64,000 bases of DNA, taken from Kitasatospora indigofera (GTDB lineage Bacteria > Actinomycetota > Actinomycetes > Streptomycetales > Streptomycetaceae). The notes beneath the pieces are model-generated. The model did not search any database. It worked only from the letters and a program-made list of their open reading frames with translations, and had not been told where the DNA came from. Location: positions 62,001 to 126,000 of the forward strand of contig NZ_BNBO01000010.1 of assembly GCF_014655955.1 (NCBI RefSeq), in the 5' to 3' direction. Both the position numbers and the translations under genes were made by a program. Every line of letters starts with the position of its first letter. Within the stretch, counting starts at the first letter, position 1. This document shows, in pieces, positions 28,326 through 37,797 of this stretch.

Positions 28326-28697
28326 TTAGAGCACCTCCGGCGCAAGCGAGATGATCTTCATGAACTTCTTGTCACGCAGCTCGCGGCCCACCGGGCCGAA
28401 GATGCGGGTGCCACGGGGGTCACCGTCGGTGTTCTTCAGAACGACCGCGGCGTTCTCGTCGAACCGGATGTACGAACCGTCGGGACGACGGCGCGACTTC
28501 ACGGTGCGGACGATGACGCACTTGACGACGTCACCCTTCTTCACCGAGCCACCGGGGATCGCGTCCTTGACGGTCGCGACAATGACGTCCCCGATACCGG
28601 CGTAGCGGCGACCGGAACCACCGAGAACGCGGATGCAAAGGATTTCCTTCGCGCCCGTGTTGTCGGCGACACGCAGTCGCGACTCCTGCTGGATCAC
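28326..28697 (-). CDS. rplN: 50S ribosomal protein L14
   Basis: Intersubunit-bridge protein. 123 residues, starting [20 protein letters not shown] and with [21 protein letters not shown] and [20 protein letters not shown]. The loop before [12 protein letters not shown] has one residue more (KNTDGD) than the 122-residue form I expect in streptomycetes. First gene of the spc operon part, 102 nt after rpsQ. Confidence 0.97.
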   Translation of the reverse strand: MIQQESRLRVADNTGAKEILCIRVLGGSGRRYAGIGDVIVATVKDAIPGGSVKKGDVVKCVIVRTVKSRRRPDGSYIRFDENAAVVLKNTDGDPRGTRIFGPVGRELRDKKFMKIISLAPEVL

Positions 28698-28799
28698 AGC
28701 TTTCTCCTGATCGTCAACGAGAGCTGACGGGCCGGCCGCTGCTCACACCGGCGCCCGCGAGGGGCCCGCTGCACATACGGCCGTACCGCATCAACTTCG

Positions 28800-29078
28800 T
28801 TACTTGGCCTTCTCGAGGATCTCGACGACGCGCCAGCGCTTCGTCGCGGACAGCGGGCGGGTCTCCGCGAGGAGGACCCGGTCGCCGATGCCGCAGGCGT
28901 TTGCCTCGTCGTGCGCCTTCAGCTTGTTCGTACGGCGGATGACCTTGCCGTACAGAGCGTGCTTGACGCGGTCCTCGACGGCGACGACGACGGTCTTGTC
29001 CATCTTGTCGCTGACGACGAGACCCTCACGGGTCTTGCGGAAACCGCGCGTCTCTTCGTTGGTGGTGTTCTCAGTCAT
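28800..29078 (-). CDS. rpsQ: 30S ribosomal protein S17
   Basis: Early-binding 16S rRNA protein with an OB fold. 92 residues. Conserved [42 protein letters not shown] and [26 protein letters not shown]. Its ATG shares a base with the rpmC stop. Last gene of the S10 operon. Confidence 0.98.
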   Translation of the reverse strand: MTENTTNEETRGFRKTREGLVVSDKMDKTVVVAVEDRVKHALYGKVIRRTNKLKAHDEANACGIGDRVLLAETRPLSATKRWRVVEILEKAK

Positions 29079-29302
29079 CAGGCGTTCTCCACCGTCTCGA
29101 TGCCCAGCTCGCGCTCGCGCATCAGGGTGTAGATCCGCGCGATGTCCTTACGGACGAGCTTGAGCCGTCCGTGGTTGTCGAGCTGCCCGGTCGCCGCCTG
29201 GAAGCGGAGGTTGAACAGCTCCTCCTTGGCCTCACGGAGCTTGGCAACGAGACCCTCGTTGTCCAGCTCGCGAAGCTCAGCAGCCTTGGTGCCGGCCGAC
29301 AT
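29078..29302 (-). CDS. rpmC: 50S ribosomal protein L29
   Basis: 74-residue helical-hairpin protein at the tunnel exit near the trigger factor and SRP docking site. Core: [59 protein letters not shown]. Overlaps rplP and rpsQ by one base at each end, so the three are translationally coupled. Confidence 0.98.
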   Translation of the reverse strand: MSAGTKAAELRELDNEGLVAKLREAKEELFNLRFQAATGQLDNHGRLKLVRKDIARIYTLMRERELGIETVENA

Positions 29303-29721
29303 CAGCTCTCACCTGCCTCGCGCCGGATGATCCGGCACTTCATCGGGAGCTTGTGAGCTGCGCGGGTCAGCGCCTCACGAGCCACCTTCTCGTTGGGGTA
29401 CGACAGCTCGAACATGACCCGACCCGGGTGCACGTTCGCGATCCACCACTCGGGCGAACCCTTACCGGAACCCATGCGGGTCTCGGCCGGCTTCTTGGTG
29501 AGCGGACGGTCCGGGTAGATGTTGATCCAGACCTTGCCGCCACGCTTGATGTGACGGGTGACGGCGATACGAGCGGACTCGATCTGCCGGTTCGTCACGT
29601 AGGCCGGGGTGACGGCCTGGATGCCGTACTCGCCGAAGGCGAGCTCGGTGCCACCCTTGGCAGCGCCGCGGCGCTTCGGGTGGTGCTGCTTGCGGTGCTT
29701 GACCCGACGGGGGATCAGCAT
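29302..29721 (-). CDS. rplP: 50S ribosomal protein L16
   Basis: Organises the A-site tRNA region and the peptidyl transferase centre. 139 residues. Conserved [68 protein letters not shown]-type blocks and the [17 protein letters not shown] end (here [17 protein letters not shown]). It is 5 nt after rpsC. Confidence 0.98.
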   Translation of the reverse strand: MLIPRRVKHRKQHHPKRRGAAKGGTELAFGEYGIQAVTPAYVTNRQIESARIAVTRHIKRGGKVWINIYPDRPLTKKPAETRMGSGKGSPEWWIANVHPGRVMFELSYPNEKVAREALTRAAHKLPMKCRIIRREAGES

Positions 29722-29726
29722 GTCGG

Positions 29727-30563
29727 TCAGGCCTCCGTTCCGGTGCTCTCGGCAGCCGGCGTCTCCGTCACAGCCGCGGCCGGAGCCTCGGTGTTCTGGG
29801 GACGACGGGCGCCACCACGTGCGCCACCGCGCTCGCCGCCACGGCCACCGCGCTCGCCGCCACGCGCGGGGCGGGCGTCGTTGCGGGCCGGACGGTTGCC
29901 CGAGCGGGCAGCAGCGTTCTCAGCGCGGACCTCGGCGATGTTCTTGACGTCGCCCTTGTAGATCCAGACCTTCACGCCGATGCGGCCGAAGGTCGTCTTG
30001 GCCTCGAAGAAGCCGTAGTCGACGTTCGCACGAAGGGTGTGCAGCGGCACACGGCCCTCGCGGTAGAACTCCGAACGGCTCATCTCGGCGCCGCCGAGAC
30101 GACCGGAGCACTGGACCTTGATGCCCTTGGCGCCGGACTTCATGGTGCCCTGCATGCTCTTGCGCATGGCACGACGGAAGGAGACGCGCGAGGACAGCTG
30201 CTCCGCGACGCCCTGAGCCACGAGCTGGGCGTCCAGCTCGGGGTTCTTGACCTCAAGGATGTTCAGCTGGACCTGCTTGCCGGTCAGCTTCTCGAGGTCG
30301 CCGCGGATGCGGTCGGCCTCGGTGCCACGGCGACCGATGACGATGCCGGGACGAGCGGTGTGGATGTCGACCCGGACGCGGTCGCGGGTGCGCTCGATCT
30401 CAACCTTCGAGATGCCGGCGCGCTCCATGCCCTTCGTCATCATGCGACGAATGGCAACGTCTTCCTTGACGTAGTCCGAGTACAGCTTGTCGGCGTACCA
30501 GCGGGACTTGAAGTCCGTGCTGATGCCGAGGCGGAACCCGTGCGGGTTAACCTTCTGGCCCAT
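29727..30563 (-). CDS. rpsC: 30S ribosomal protein S3 with an RGG-rich C-terminal tail
   Basis: mRNA-entry protein with helicase-related residues. 278 residues. KH domain [33 protein letters not shown] (about 60-100) and C-terminal domain [24 protein letters not shown] tail from about residue 217 repeats Arg-Gly-Gly ([20 protein letters not shown]) and ends in an acidic Ala/Thr/Glu stretch. Similar tails occur in streptomycetes. Its start shares a base with the rplV stop. Confidence 0.98.
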   Translation of the reverse strand: MGQKVNPHGFRLGISTDFKSRWYADKLYSDYVKEDVAIRRMMTKGMERAGISKVEIERTRDRVRVDIHTARPGIVIGRRGTEADRIRGDLEKLTGKQVQLNILEVKNPELDAQLVAQGVAEQLSSRVSFRRAMRKSMQGTMKSGAKGIKVQCSGRLGGAEMSRSEFYREGRVPLHTLRANVDYGFFEAKTTFGRIGVKVWIYKGDVKNIAEVRAENAAARSGNRPARNDARPARGGERGGRGGERGGARGGARRPQNTEAPAAAVTETPAAESTGTEA

Positions 30564-30910
30564 TACCGGGTCCCTTCCTTGCTGCTGACGACCACGGTGA
30601 TGTGGCTGGTCCGCTTGCGGATCCGGTAGGCACGGCCCTGGGCGCGCGGACGGAACCGCTTCAGGGTCGGGCCCTCGTCAACGTACGCCTCGCTGATCAC
30701 GAGGTCGTCCACGTTGTTGTGGTTGTAGTTGTGCACGGCGTTGGCAATGGCGCTGTCGAGCACCTTGCCGACCGGCACGGTAGCGGCCTGCGGAGCGAAA
30801 CGCAGGACCGCCTGGGCCTCCGTGGCGTTCAGGCCACGGATGAGGTCCACCACGCGGCGGGCCTTCATGGGCGTGACGCGGATGTACCGCGCCTGGGCCC
30901 TGGCTTCCAT
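30563..30910 (-). CDS. rplV: 50S ribosomal protein L22
   Basis: Lines the exit tunnel; its beta hairpin forms the constriction with L4. 115 residues. Start [20 protein letters not shown] at 30910 matches homologues. Also [19 protein letters not shown] and the tunnel hairpin [34 protein letters not shown]. No deletion in the hairpin that would suggest macrolide resistance. Confidence 0.98.
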   Translation of the reverse strand: MEARAQARYIRVTPMKARRVVDLIRGLNATEAQAVLRFAPQAATVPVGKVLDSAIANAVHNYNHNNVDDLVISEAYVDEGPTLKRFRPRAQGRAYRIRKRTSHITVVVSSKEGTR

Positions 30911-30960
30911 GGTTGTCCCCTTGCTGGTGTAAGTCATTGAGTCGGTAATCTCGCTGGCGA

Positions 30961-31242
30961 CTAGCGACGCTTCGACTTGCGGTCGTCCTTGACGTGACCG
31001 CGGAAGGTACGCGTCGGCGCGAACTCGCCGAGCTTGTGGCCGACCATCGACTCGGTGACGAACACCGGGACGTGCTTACGGCCATCGTGGACCGCGATCG
31101 TGTGGCCGAGCATGGCCGGGAAGATCACGGAGCGACGGGACCAGGTCTTGATGACGTTCTGGGTACCCGCCTCGTTCTGCGCGTCCACCTTCTTGAGAAG
31201 GTGGCCGTCGATGAAGGGGCCCTTCTTGAGACTGCGCGGCAT
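30961..31242 (-). CDS. rpsS: 30S ribosomal protein S19
   Basis: Head protein that contacts A-site tRNA and bridges to L5. 93 residues: [72 protein letters not shown] and the basic end KDDRKSKRR. It lies 11 nt after rplB and 50 nt before rplV. Confidence 0.98.
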   Translation of the reverse strand: MPRSLKKGPFIDGHLLKKVDAQNEAGTQNVIKTWSRRSVIFPAMLGHTIAVHDGRKHVPVFVTESMVGHKLGEFAPTRTFRGHVKDDRKSKRR

Positions 31243-31253
31243 CTGACCTGCTC

Positions 31254-32090
<837 letters not shown>

Positions 32091-32133
32091 TTGGCTCTCT
32101 CGTCCTCGTCCTTATCGACGATCCGAGTCTCCG

Positions 32134-32454
32134 TTAGGAGACCGGACCCCCGAAGATGTCGATGCGGTTGCCCTCGGCCAGCGTCACGATGGCGCGCTTG
32201 GTGTCCTTGCGCTTGCCAAAGCCCGTCTTGGAGCGCTTGCGCTTGCCCTGACGGTTGAGCGTGTTGACCGACTCGACCTTGACCGAGAAGACCGCCTCGA
32301 CGGCCTGCTTGATCTGGGTCTTGTTGGCGCCCGGCGACACGACGAACGTGTACTTGTTCTCGTCGAGGAGCGCGTAGCTCTTCTCGGAGATGACCGGCTT
32401 CACCAGAACGTCACGGGGGTCCGTGAACGTCTTGCTCGTGATCTCTGCAGCCAT
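32134..32454 (-). CDS. rplW: 50S ribosomal protein L23
   Basis: Tunnel-exit protein, docking site for trigger factor and SRP. 106 residues. Conserved [81 protein letters not shown]. Its ATG overlaps the rplD stop by one base. Confidence 0.98.
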   Translation of the reverse strand: MAAEITSKTFTDPRDVLVKPVISEKSYALLDENKYTFVVSPGANKTQIKQAVEAVFSVKVESVNTLNRQGKRKRSKTGFGKRKDTKRAIVTLAEGNRIDIFGGPVS

Positions 32455-33131
32455 CAGGCGGCGCTCCCTTCGAGCTCGCCCTCAGCAGCCACAGCCTTGG
32501 CGGACGCGGCGGGACCCGCCACGAAGCGCTCGAAAGCAGCCTGGGTGAAGACCACATCGTCGGAGACGAGCACGTCGTAGGTGTTCAGCTGACCGGCGTC
32601 CAGGATGTGGACGTTCGGCAGGTTGCGGGCGCTCTTGAGACCCAGCTCGTCGGCACGCTCGACGACGAGGAGGATGTTCTTGCGCTCGGTGATCTTGCCG
32701 AACAGACCCTTGGCGGCCTTGGTCGACGGCGCCTCGGCCGCGATCACGTCGGTGACGACGTGGATGCGGTTGTGGCGGGCCCGGTCGGTGAGCGCGCCAC
32801 GCAGAGCGGCGGCGATCATCTTCTTCGGGGTCCGCTGCGAGTAGTCACGCGGAACGGGACCGTGGACAACGCCACCGCCGACGAACTGCGGAGCGCGGGT
32901 CGAGCCCTGACGGGCGCGGCCGGTGCCCTTCTGGCGGTACGGCTTGCGACCGCCACCGCGGACCTCGCCACGAGACTTGACCTTGTGGGTGCCCTGACGG
33001 GCCGCAGCGAGCTGCGCCACGACGACCTGGTGCATCAGCGGAACGCTGACCTTGGCGTCGAAGATCTCGGCCGGCAGCTCAAGGCTTCCGGTCTTGTCGC
33101 CCGAGGGCGACAGGATGTCAATGGTGCTCAT
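32454..33131 (-). CDS. rplD: 50S ribosomal protein L4
   Basis: Tunnel-wall protein; in enterobacteria also the autoregulator of the S10 operon. 225 residues. The extended tunnel loop is [50 protein letters not shown], followed by the globular part with DALIVV-type strands (here [20 protein letters not shown]). Start [13 protein letters not shown] at 33131, since the longer frame overlaps rplC. Confidence 0.97.
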   Translation of the reverse strand: MSTIDILSPSGDKTGSLELPAEIFDAKVSVPLMHQVVVAQLAAARQGTHKVKSRGEVRGGGRKPYRQKGTGRARQGSTRAPQFVGGGVVHGPVPRDYSQRTPKKMIAAALRGALTDRARHNRIHVVTDVIAAEAPSTKAAKGLFGKITERKNILLVVERADELGLKSARNLPNVHILDAGQLNTYDVLVSDDVVFTQAAFERFVAGPAASAKAVAAEGELEGSAA

Positions 33132-33135
33132 ATCC

Positions 33136-33783
33136 TCACAGCCCCTTCGCCGCGGTGCGGACGAGGACGAGGCCGCCGTTCGGACCCGGGATTGCGCCCT
33201 TGATGAGGAGCAGCCCCTTCTCCGCGTCAACGGCGTGGACGGTCAGGTTCTGGGTGGTCACGCGCTCGTGGCCCATCCGGCCGGCCATCTTCATGCCCTT
33301 GAACACGCGACCCGGGGTGGCGCAGCCACCGATCGAGCCGGGCGAACGGTGCTTGCGCTGCACGCCGTGACCGGCGCCGAGGCCCTTGAAGTTGTGACGC
33401 TTCATGACACCGGCGAAGCCCTTGCCCTTGGAGGTGCCGGTCACGTCGACCTTGACACCCGCCTCGAACAGCTCGGCGGTGATCTCCTGGCCGAGGGTGT
33501 ACTCGGACGCGTCCGAGGTACGCAGCTCGACCAGGTGGCGGCGCGGGGTGACACCGGCCTTGGCGAAGTGACCCGCGAGGGGCTTGTTCACCTTGCGGGG
33601 GTCGATCTCGCCGAAGCCGATCTGCACGGCGTCGTAGCCGGCAGTGCTGTCGGCGGTGTGGACCTGGGTCACGACATTGGGCCCGGCCTTGACGACGGTC
33701 ACCGGAACGATCCGGTTGTTCTCGTCCCAGACCTGGGTCATGCCGAGCTTCTCGCCCAGGATGCCCTTAATCTGCTTTGCCAT
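33136..33783 (-). CDS. rplC: 50S ribosomal protein L3
   Basis: One of the two 50S assembly initiators; its loop reaches the peptidyl transferase centre. 215 residues. Conserved [75 protein letters not shown]. It is 4 nt before rplD and 14 nt after rpsJ. Confidence 0.98.
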   Translation of the reverse strand: MAKQIKGILGEKLGMTQVWDENNRIVPVTVVKAGPNVVTQVHTADSTAGYDAVQIGFGEIDPRKVNKPLAGHFAKAGVTPRRHLVELRTSDASEYTLGQEITAELFEAGVKVDVTGTSKGKGFAGVMKRHNFKGLGAGHGVQRKHRSPGSIGGCATPGRVFKGMKMAGRMGHERVTTQNLTVHAVDAEKGLLLIKGAIPGPNGGLVLVRTAAKGL

Positions 33784-33797
33784 CTTCGTCGCGCCTC

Positions 33798-34106
33798 TCA
33801 GAGCTTGATCTCGATGTCGACGCCGGCCGGAAGGTCGAGGCGCATCAGCGAGTCAACGGTCTTCGGGGTCGGGTCGAGGATGTCGATCAGACGCTTGTGG
33901 GTGCGCATCTCGAAGTGCTCGCGCGAGTCCTTGTACTTGTGCGGCGAGCGGATGACGCAGTAGACGTTCTTCTCAGTGGGCAGCGGCACCGGGCCCGCGA
34001 CCTGCGCACCAGTGCGAATGACGGTCTCGACGATCTTCTTCGCCGAGGAGTCAATCACCTCGTGGTCGTAGGCCTTGAGCCGGATGCGGATCTTCTGTCC
34101 CGCCAT
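33798..34106 (-). CDS. rpsJ: 30S ribosomal protein S10
   Basis: Head protein that also acts as NusE in transcription antitermination. 102 residues: [88 protein letters not shown]. First gene of the long S10-spc transcript, behind a leader with two notable hairpins. Confidence 0.98.
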   Translation of the reverse strand: MAGQKIRIRLKAYDHEVIDSSAKKIVETVIRTGAQVAGPVPLPTEKNVYCVIRSPHKYKDSREHFEMRTHKRLIDILDPTPKTVDSLMRLDLPAGVDIEIKL

Positions 34107-34197
34107 GGCTACTCAGTAGTCCTTTGTGTCGTCTGATGCTTCTGCGGCCGGAGTCATCCGGGTGGATTGGTCCGGTGGTACCCCTGGGTGGTTACCT

Positions 34198-34222
34198 CCG
34201 ACCCACGCGGTCGGGCGTGTCG
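34198..34222 (-). promoter_or_regulatory. Leader hairpin element shared with the rpsL leader
   Basis: The plus-strand core CGACCCACGCGGTCGGG followed by C-GTGT recurs at 52512-52533 (with T in place of that C), upstream of rpsL. On the transcript it folds as CCGACC-GCGTG-GGTCGG. Both copies lie about 75-100 nt before the first start codon of a ribosomal operon. Confidence 0.6.
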
Positions 34223-34235
34223 CCCTCGCGCTTGC

Positions 34236-34284
34236 AAAAAATCCACCAGAGATCACTCTCTGCGGATTCCTGCGGGGTCGGTGG
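34236..34284 (-). promoter_or_regulatory. Terminator-like attenuator in the rpsJ leader
   Basis: On the transcript: CCACC (34280-34284 side), then CAGAGA-GTGA-TCTCTG, then GGTGG, then A and six U. The inner stem is a perfect 6 bp and the outer CCACC/GGTGG can extend it. A hairpin followed by six uridines is rare in this GC-rich DNA and is the hallmark of intrinsic termination. It lies about 130 nt upstream of rpsJ. Confidence 0.55.
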
Positions 34285-34526
34285 AGGTCTTGCACCCACC
34301 AGATACCGGGTCGAGGCCCTGCTCACGCTTCCCGGAAGATTCCCGTACGTCCGCCCCGCAGCTGCCGCGGTGTCGCTTACACACCACTGCGGTCCACACC
34401 TTCACCACGGGGGTGCAGGCGGACCACATGAACGGCCATCACGGGAACGACGAGTACGTGGGACTCGCTTCCGGTCCTCCCGGCGGGAGGCGCGCAGCAT
34501 CGGCAACTCAACCGAGCAACTTGGAC

Positions 34527-34557
34527 ATACTGCCACAGCTCGCACCCGATAAGCCAA
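34527..34557 (-). promoter_or_regulatory. Weak candidate promoter of the S10 operon
   Basis: TTGGCT (34552-34557) and CAGTAT (34527-34532) on the minus strand with a 19-nt spacer. It would give a leader of about 415 nt that includes the attenuator and the shared hairpin. The 34107-34628 stretch (522 bp) holds these elements and the terminator at 34559-34590; I see no gene in it. Confidence 0.35.
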
Positions 34558-34558
34558 T

Positions 34559-34590
34559 CGGGGCCGGTGAGGCGTTCCTCACCGGCCCCG
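34559..34590 (-). terminator. Terminator after the GT-C-like gene
   Basis: Perfect 14-bp stem CGGGGCCGGTGAGG / CCTCACCGGCCCCG with a 4-nt loop, 39 nt past the stop of the gene at 34629-36410. On the minus strand it is followed by ATTGGCTTATC. Confidence 0.7.
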
Positions 34591-34628
34591 GTCGGGGTGT
34601 CCGCCGCCGGCCCCCGGCCGGCCGGGCG

Positions 34629-36410
34629 TCAGGGCTTGCGGCCGCAGACCGCCTGGAACTCGCCGTCCGCGTTGGCGCACCAGAGCTTGCTGTCCGGCTC
34701 GAAGTAGTACGTCTTGAGCTCCATGTTCACCGGGCTGCAGTCCTTGACCGGCGAGTACTTCGGGCAGACGCCCTTCTCGGTCTGCAGGGTGTGCGCCCGG
34801 TAGGCGTCCAGGCCCATGTCCTCGACCTTGGACGGGTTGGCCGAGGGCATGTACCGGTTGGCCGACCAGGAGGCGCCCATGGTGCCGAACAGCGCGACGG
34901 CGCAGATCAGGCCCGCCGCCAGCTGGGCCATCGCCCGCGGCGAGATCCGGGCGGCCGCCGGGGCCCCCGCGGAGTCCAGCGCGGTACGGATCCAGCCGAC
35001 GCCGCGCTCGTGGACGAGCTTCGCGCCGAGCACCGCGAGGATCATCAGGCAGTACATGATGATCCAGGTCGTTCTGGGGTAGAGCTGCACGGCCTGGTCG
35101 TGCGCCATGTGCGAGGCGAACCAGAAGCGCAGCAGCCAGGCGCCGGCCAGCACGAAGCCGGCCGTGCGGACCACCACGTTGCGCAGGCCCAGGCCCACGC
35201 CGATGCCGACACCGAGCAGCAGCAGGACGGCGAAGCCGGACTGGCCGGCCAGCTCACCGGACTGCGGCCAGTTGTGGTAGCTCAGCCCGCCGGTGCGGTC
35301 GGAGGCCCAGCCCAGGACGTACGCCGGGTCGATGTACGTGTTGATGTACGCGTAGCGGTCGACGGTCTCCGAGCCCAGCCGGGCGAGCTGGTACAGCAGC
35401 GGCAGGCCCACCACGGCGGCGACGGCGACGATCGACCCGAGGAAGAGCAGCGCGTGCTTGACCGCGTGGCGGCCGCGCCGCCACGGGAACAGCAGCGCGG
35501 CGAGCAGGAAGGCGCCCGGCGCCGACCAGAGGTACCAGCCGGAGTACCAGAGGAACATCAGGCCGAAGACGAGGCCGAAGCCGGCTCCGCGCAGGACGGT
35601 GGAGCGCACGGTGAGCTCCGGGGAGCGTCGCAGCTCCCGGAAGCAGGCCGCGAGCACCGGCAGCAGCATCAGCATCACGACGTGGCTGTACGGCCGGATC
35701 GGGTCGAGGAAGAGCACCGAGGAGGAGACCGCGATGACCAGGGCCCAGAACGGGCGCAGCACGAGCCGCCAGGCCAGGTAGGCCATCGGCCCGACCAGCG
35801 CGCTCAGCAGCAGCTGGAGGTCCTTCAGGGCGTACCCCACGCCGGCGATGCCACCGTGGAAGTACTTGGCCCACAGGGCCAGCAGCGCGGGGAACCCGGG
35901 CGGGTAGACCCCGGGCAGGCCCTTGCCGCGCAGCATGTCGTTGGCCATGCCCATCAGGTTGCCGGGGTCGCCCTCCTGGCCGCCGAGGCCCCAGGGGGTG
36001 CCGTTGAGGGCGACGGCGATGCCGCCGGCCACCACGCCGGTCGCGAGGCCGGCGAGCGCGCCGCAGGCGATCCGCTGGACCAGCTGGTACCGGCGCAGGG
36101 TGCCCCGGTACGCGGTCCAGAGCAGGACCGCGAGGATGGGCAGCCCGACCAGGGCCACGTACTGCTGCACCTTGGCGAGGCCGCTGACCTGGCCGATCCG
36201 GGAGAGCGGGTTGGCGCTGATGTGCAGGCTGAGCAGCAGGAAGCCGAGACCGGCGGCCAGGCTGACCACGGCCTCGGCGAGTCTGAGCACCCAGCGCCGG
36301 GAGGTCAGGCGCTCGAACCGGGAGTCGCTGCGGGTGGAGCTCTTCAGATCTGCCTGCGTGGCCTCACCCGGACTTCTCTCGGTGGGCGGGCCGCTGACCA
36401 GGTCCGTCAT
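34629..36410 (-). CDS. Polytopic membrane protein, GT-C / arabinofuranosyltransferase-like
   Basis: 593 residues with about 11-13 hydrophobic segments. After the first TMs comes an extracytoplasmic loop with an acidic residue and GGQEGDPGNLMGMANDMLRG, then GVYPPGFPALLALW, a layout seen in GT-C lipid-sugar-dependent glycosyltransferases such as actinobacterial AftA. The C-terminal outside part (about 510-593) holds five cysteines. It ends the minus-strand branch of the glycan island, next to GT2/DUF2304. I infer transfer of a polyprenyl-linked sugar outside the membrane; the exact sugar is unknown. Confidence 0.65.
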   Translation of the reverse strand: MTDLVSGPPTERSPGEATQADLKSSTRSDSRFERLTSRRWVLRLAEAVVSLAAGLGFLLLSLHISANPLSRIGQVSGLAKVQQYVALVGLPILAVLLWTAYRGTLRRYQLVQRIACGALAGLATGVVAGGIAVALNGTPWGLGGQEGDPGNLMGMANDMLRGKGLPGVYPPGFPALLALWAKYFHGGIAGVGYALKDLQLLLSALVGPMAYLAWRLVLRPFWALVIAVSSSVLFLDPIRPYSHVVMLMLLPVLAACFRELRRSPELTVRSTVLRGAGFGLVFGLMFLWYSGWYLWSAPGAFLLAALLFPWRRGRHAVKHALLFLGSIVAVAAVVGLPLLYQLARLGSETVDRYAYINTYIDPAYVLGWASDRTGGLSYHNWPQSGELAGQSGFAVLLLLGVGIGVGLGLRNVVVRTAGFVLAGAWLLRFWFASHMAHDQAVQLYPRTTWIIMYCLMILAVLGAKLVHERGVGWIRTALDSAGAPAAARISPRAMAQLAAGLICAVALFGTMGASWSANRYMPSANPSKVEDMGLDAYRAHTLQTEKGVCPKYSPVKDCSPVNMELKTYYFEPDSKLWCANADGEFQAVCGRKP

Positions 36411-36524
36411 CTCAGGTCACTTCCGTGAAGCGGCGTGCTGCCGCGGTTGGGGCAGTCCCTCCGGATCAGCTCCGGCGGGACCGCCCTGGGAGGACCGCGC
36501 CTGCGTAACGGGCTGCGGCCGGGT

Positions 36525-37298
36525 TCAGCGGCCGACGAGCTGACGGCCGTCGGAGCGCTCGGGGGCGGTGGAGGCGATCGCCTTGAGGTGCGGCGGCATC
36601 CGGCGGATCATCGCGAGCAGCAGCACCAGCCCGGCGCGCGACAGGTAGACCATGGCCTTCACCGGCGAGGCGCTGGGCGTGCCGGTGGTGCGCTCGCGCA
36701 TCGCGACGGGGACCTGGCGGACCACGAAGCCGCAGCGGGCGGCGCCCACCATGCTCTCCACGGTGTCCCCGAGGTACTCGACCGGGTACCACTTGGCGAA
36801 GAACTCGATCAGCGGCTTGTTGCACGCGCGGAAGCCCGACGTGGTGTCGGTCAGCCGGGTGCGGGTGATGCGGGAGAGCACCACCGAGAGCAGGCCCATC
36901 GCCCACTTGCGGGGACCGCGGACCTTGTAGTTGCCCTCGCCGTCGAAGCGGGCGCCGATCACCAGGTCGGCTTCCTTGAGCTTCTCCAGCAGGACGGGGA
37001 CGTAGGACGGGTCGTGCTGGCCGTCCGAGTCGATCTGGATCGCCACGTCGTAGCCGTGCAGGTGGGCGTAGCGGTAGCCGAGCCGCATGGCACCGCCGAC
37101 GCCCAGGTTGTAGGGCAGCTGGGCGACCGGCGAGCCGTTCGCGGTCGCGACGGCCGCGGTGCGGTCGGTCGAGCCGTCGTCGACGACCAGGGTGTCCGCG
37201 CCCGGCAGGTGGGTCTGGATCTCCTTCAGGATGCTGGGGAGACCCTCCGCCTCGTTCCAGGCCGGGAGGATGATGAGGACCCGTCGTCCGTCGATCAT
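36525..37298 (-). CDS. Family 2 glycosyltransferase, dolichol-phosphate-mannose-synthase-like
   Basis: 257 residues, GT-A fold. Nucleotide-sugar motifs: ILPAWNEAEGL (about 9-19), LVVDDGSTDRT, and the metal-binding QIDSDGQHDP (DxD region, about 87-96). Acceptor region DTTSGFRACNK. It resembles DPM1/GtrB-like enzymes that make polyprenyl-phosphate sugars in the cytosol for GT-C enzymes. Its start overlaps the DUF2304 stop by four bases (ATGA), and a GT-C-like protein follows, a consistent trio for donor synthesis and use. Confidence 0.85.
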   Translation of the reverse strand: MIDGRRVLIILPAWNEAEGLPSILKEIQTHLPGADTLVVDDGSTDRTAAVATANGSPVAQLPYNLGVGGAMRLGYRYAHLHGYDVAIQIDSDGQHDPSYVPVLLEKLKEADLVIGARFDGEGNYKVRGPRKWAMGLLSVVLSRITRTRLTDTTSGFRACNKPLIEFFAKWYPVEYLGDTVESMVGAARCGFVVRQVPVAMRERTTGTPSASPVKAMVYLSRAGLVLLLAMIRRMPPHLKAIASTAPERSDGRQLVGR

Positions 37299-37696
37299 GA
37301 GAACACCTTGGGGTCAGTGCTGTCCTGGGCGAATTCCTGGTGCTTGCTCACGGGGTAGCCGTGGTGCTCCACGAGGTGCGACCTCATCAGGGCCACCTCC
37401 TCGGAGAGCGTGCGGGTCTCGGCCTCCAGCCGGCTCGCCTCCCAGCTGAGGTGGAGACTGACCATCAGCACGAGGACGAAGCCGGCGAAGAGGACGAGGC
37501 TGACCCCGGAGGCGATCCCGAGCCTGCGGGCGGTTGAGTCCAGGATCCCCGGGAAGAAGCCCAGCGGGGCCACGACAACGCCGATGGCAAGCCAGATGGC
37601 GGCGTACTTCTCCCGGAGCTGCTGGCGGCGCAGCAGTTCGAGGATGTACACCAGCACCAGGACTCCGGTGACCGAGGTGATGACGGTGAGTTGCAC
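37295..37696 (-). CDS. DUF2304 membrane protein
   Basis: 133 residues with three hydrophobic helices (about 5-20, 33-52, 64-85) and a charged coiled-coil C-terminus (RLEAETRTLSEEVALMRSHL). DUF2304 genes are commonly paired with DPM1-like glycosyltransferases, as here; the partner role (anchor or flippase-like) is not established. The start is GTG with a weak ribosome binding site. A TATGAT-like -10 is at 37743-37748 on the minus strand. Confidence 0.8.
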   Translation of the reverse strand: MQLTVITSVTGVLVLVYILELLRRQQLREKYAAIWLAIGVVVAPLGFFPGILDSTARRLGIASGVSLVLFAGFVLVLMVSLHLSWEASRLEAETRTLSEEVALMRSHLVEHHGYPVSKHQEFAQDSTDPKVFS

Positions 37697-37742
37697 GACG
37701 GGAGGCGCCTTTCAGCGGCAGTGGCGTGGCAATGGTAGGCAG

Positions 37743-37748
37743 ATCATA
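37743..37748 (-). promoter_or_regulatory. Candidate -10 box for the DUF2304-GT2 genes
   Basis: TATGAT on the minus strand in the sequence CTTATATGATC, an AT-rich spot in a GC-rich gap between the flippase and DUF2304 genes. I see no good -35 box. Confidence 0.35.
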
Positions 37749-37797
37749 TAAGCGCGGCGCACTCAGGTTCTTCACAGCCCGGCTACGGACCGCACCC

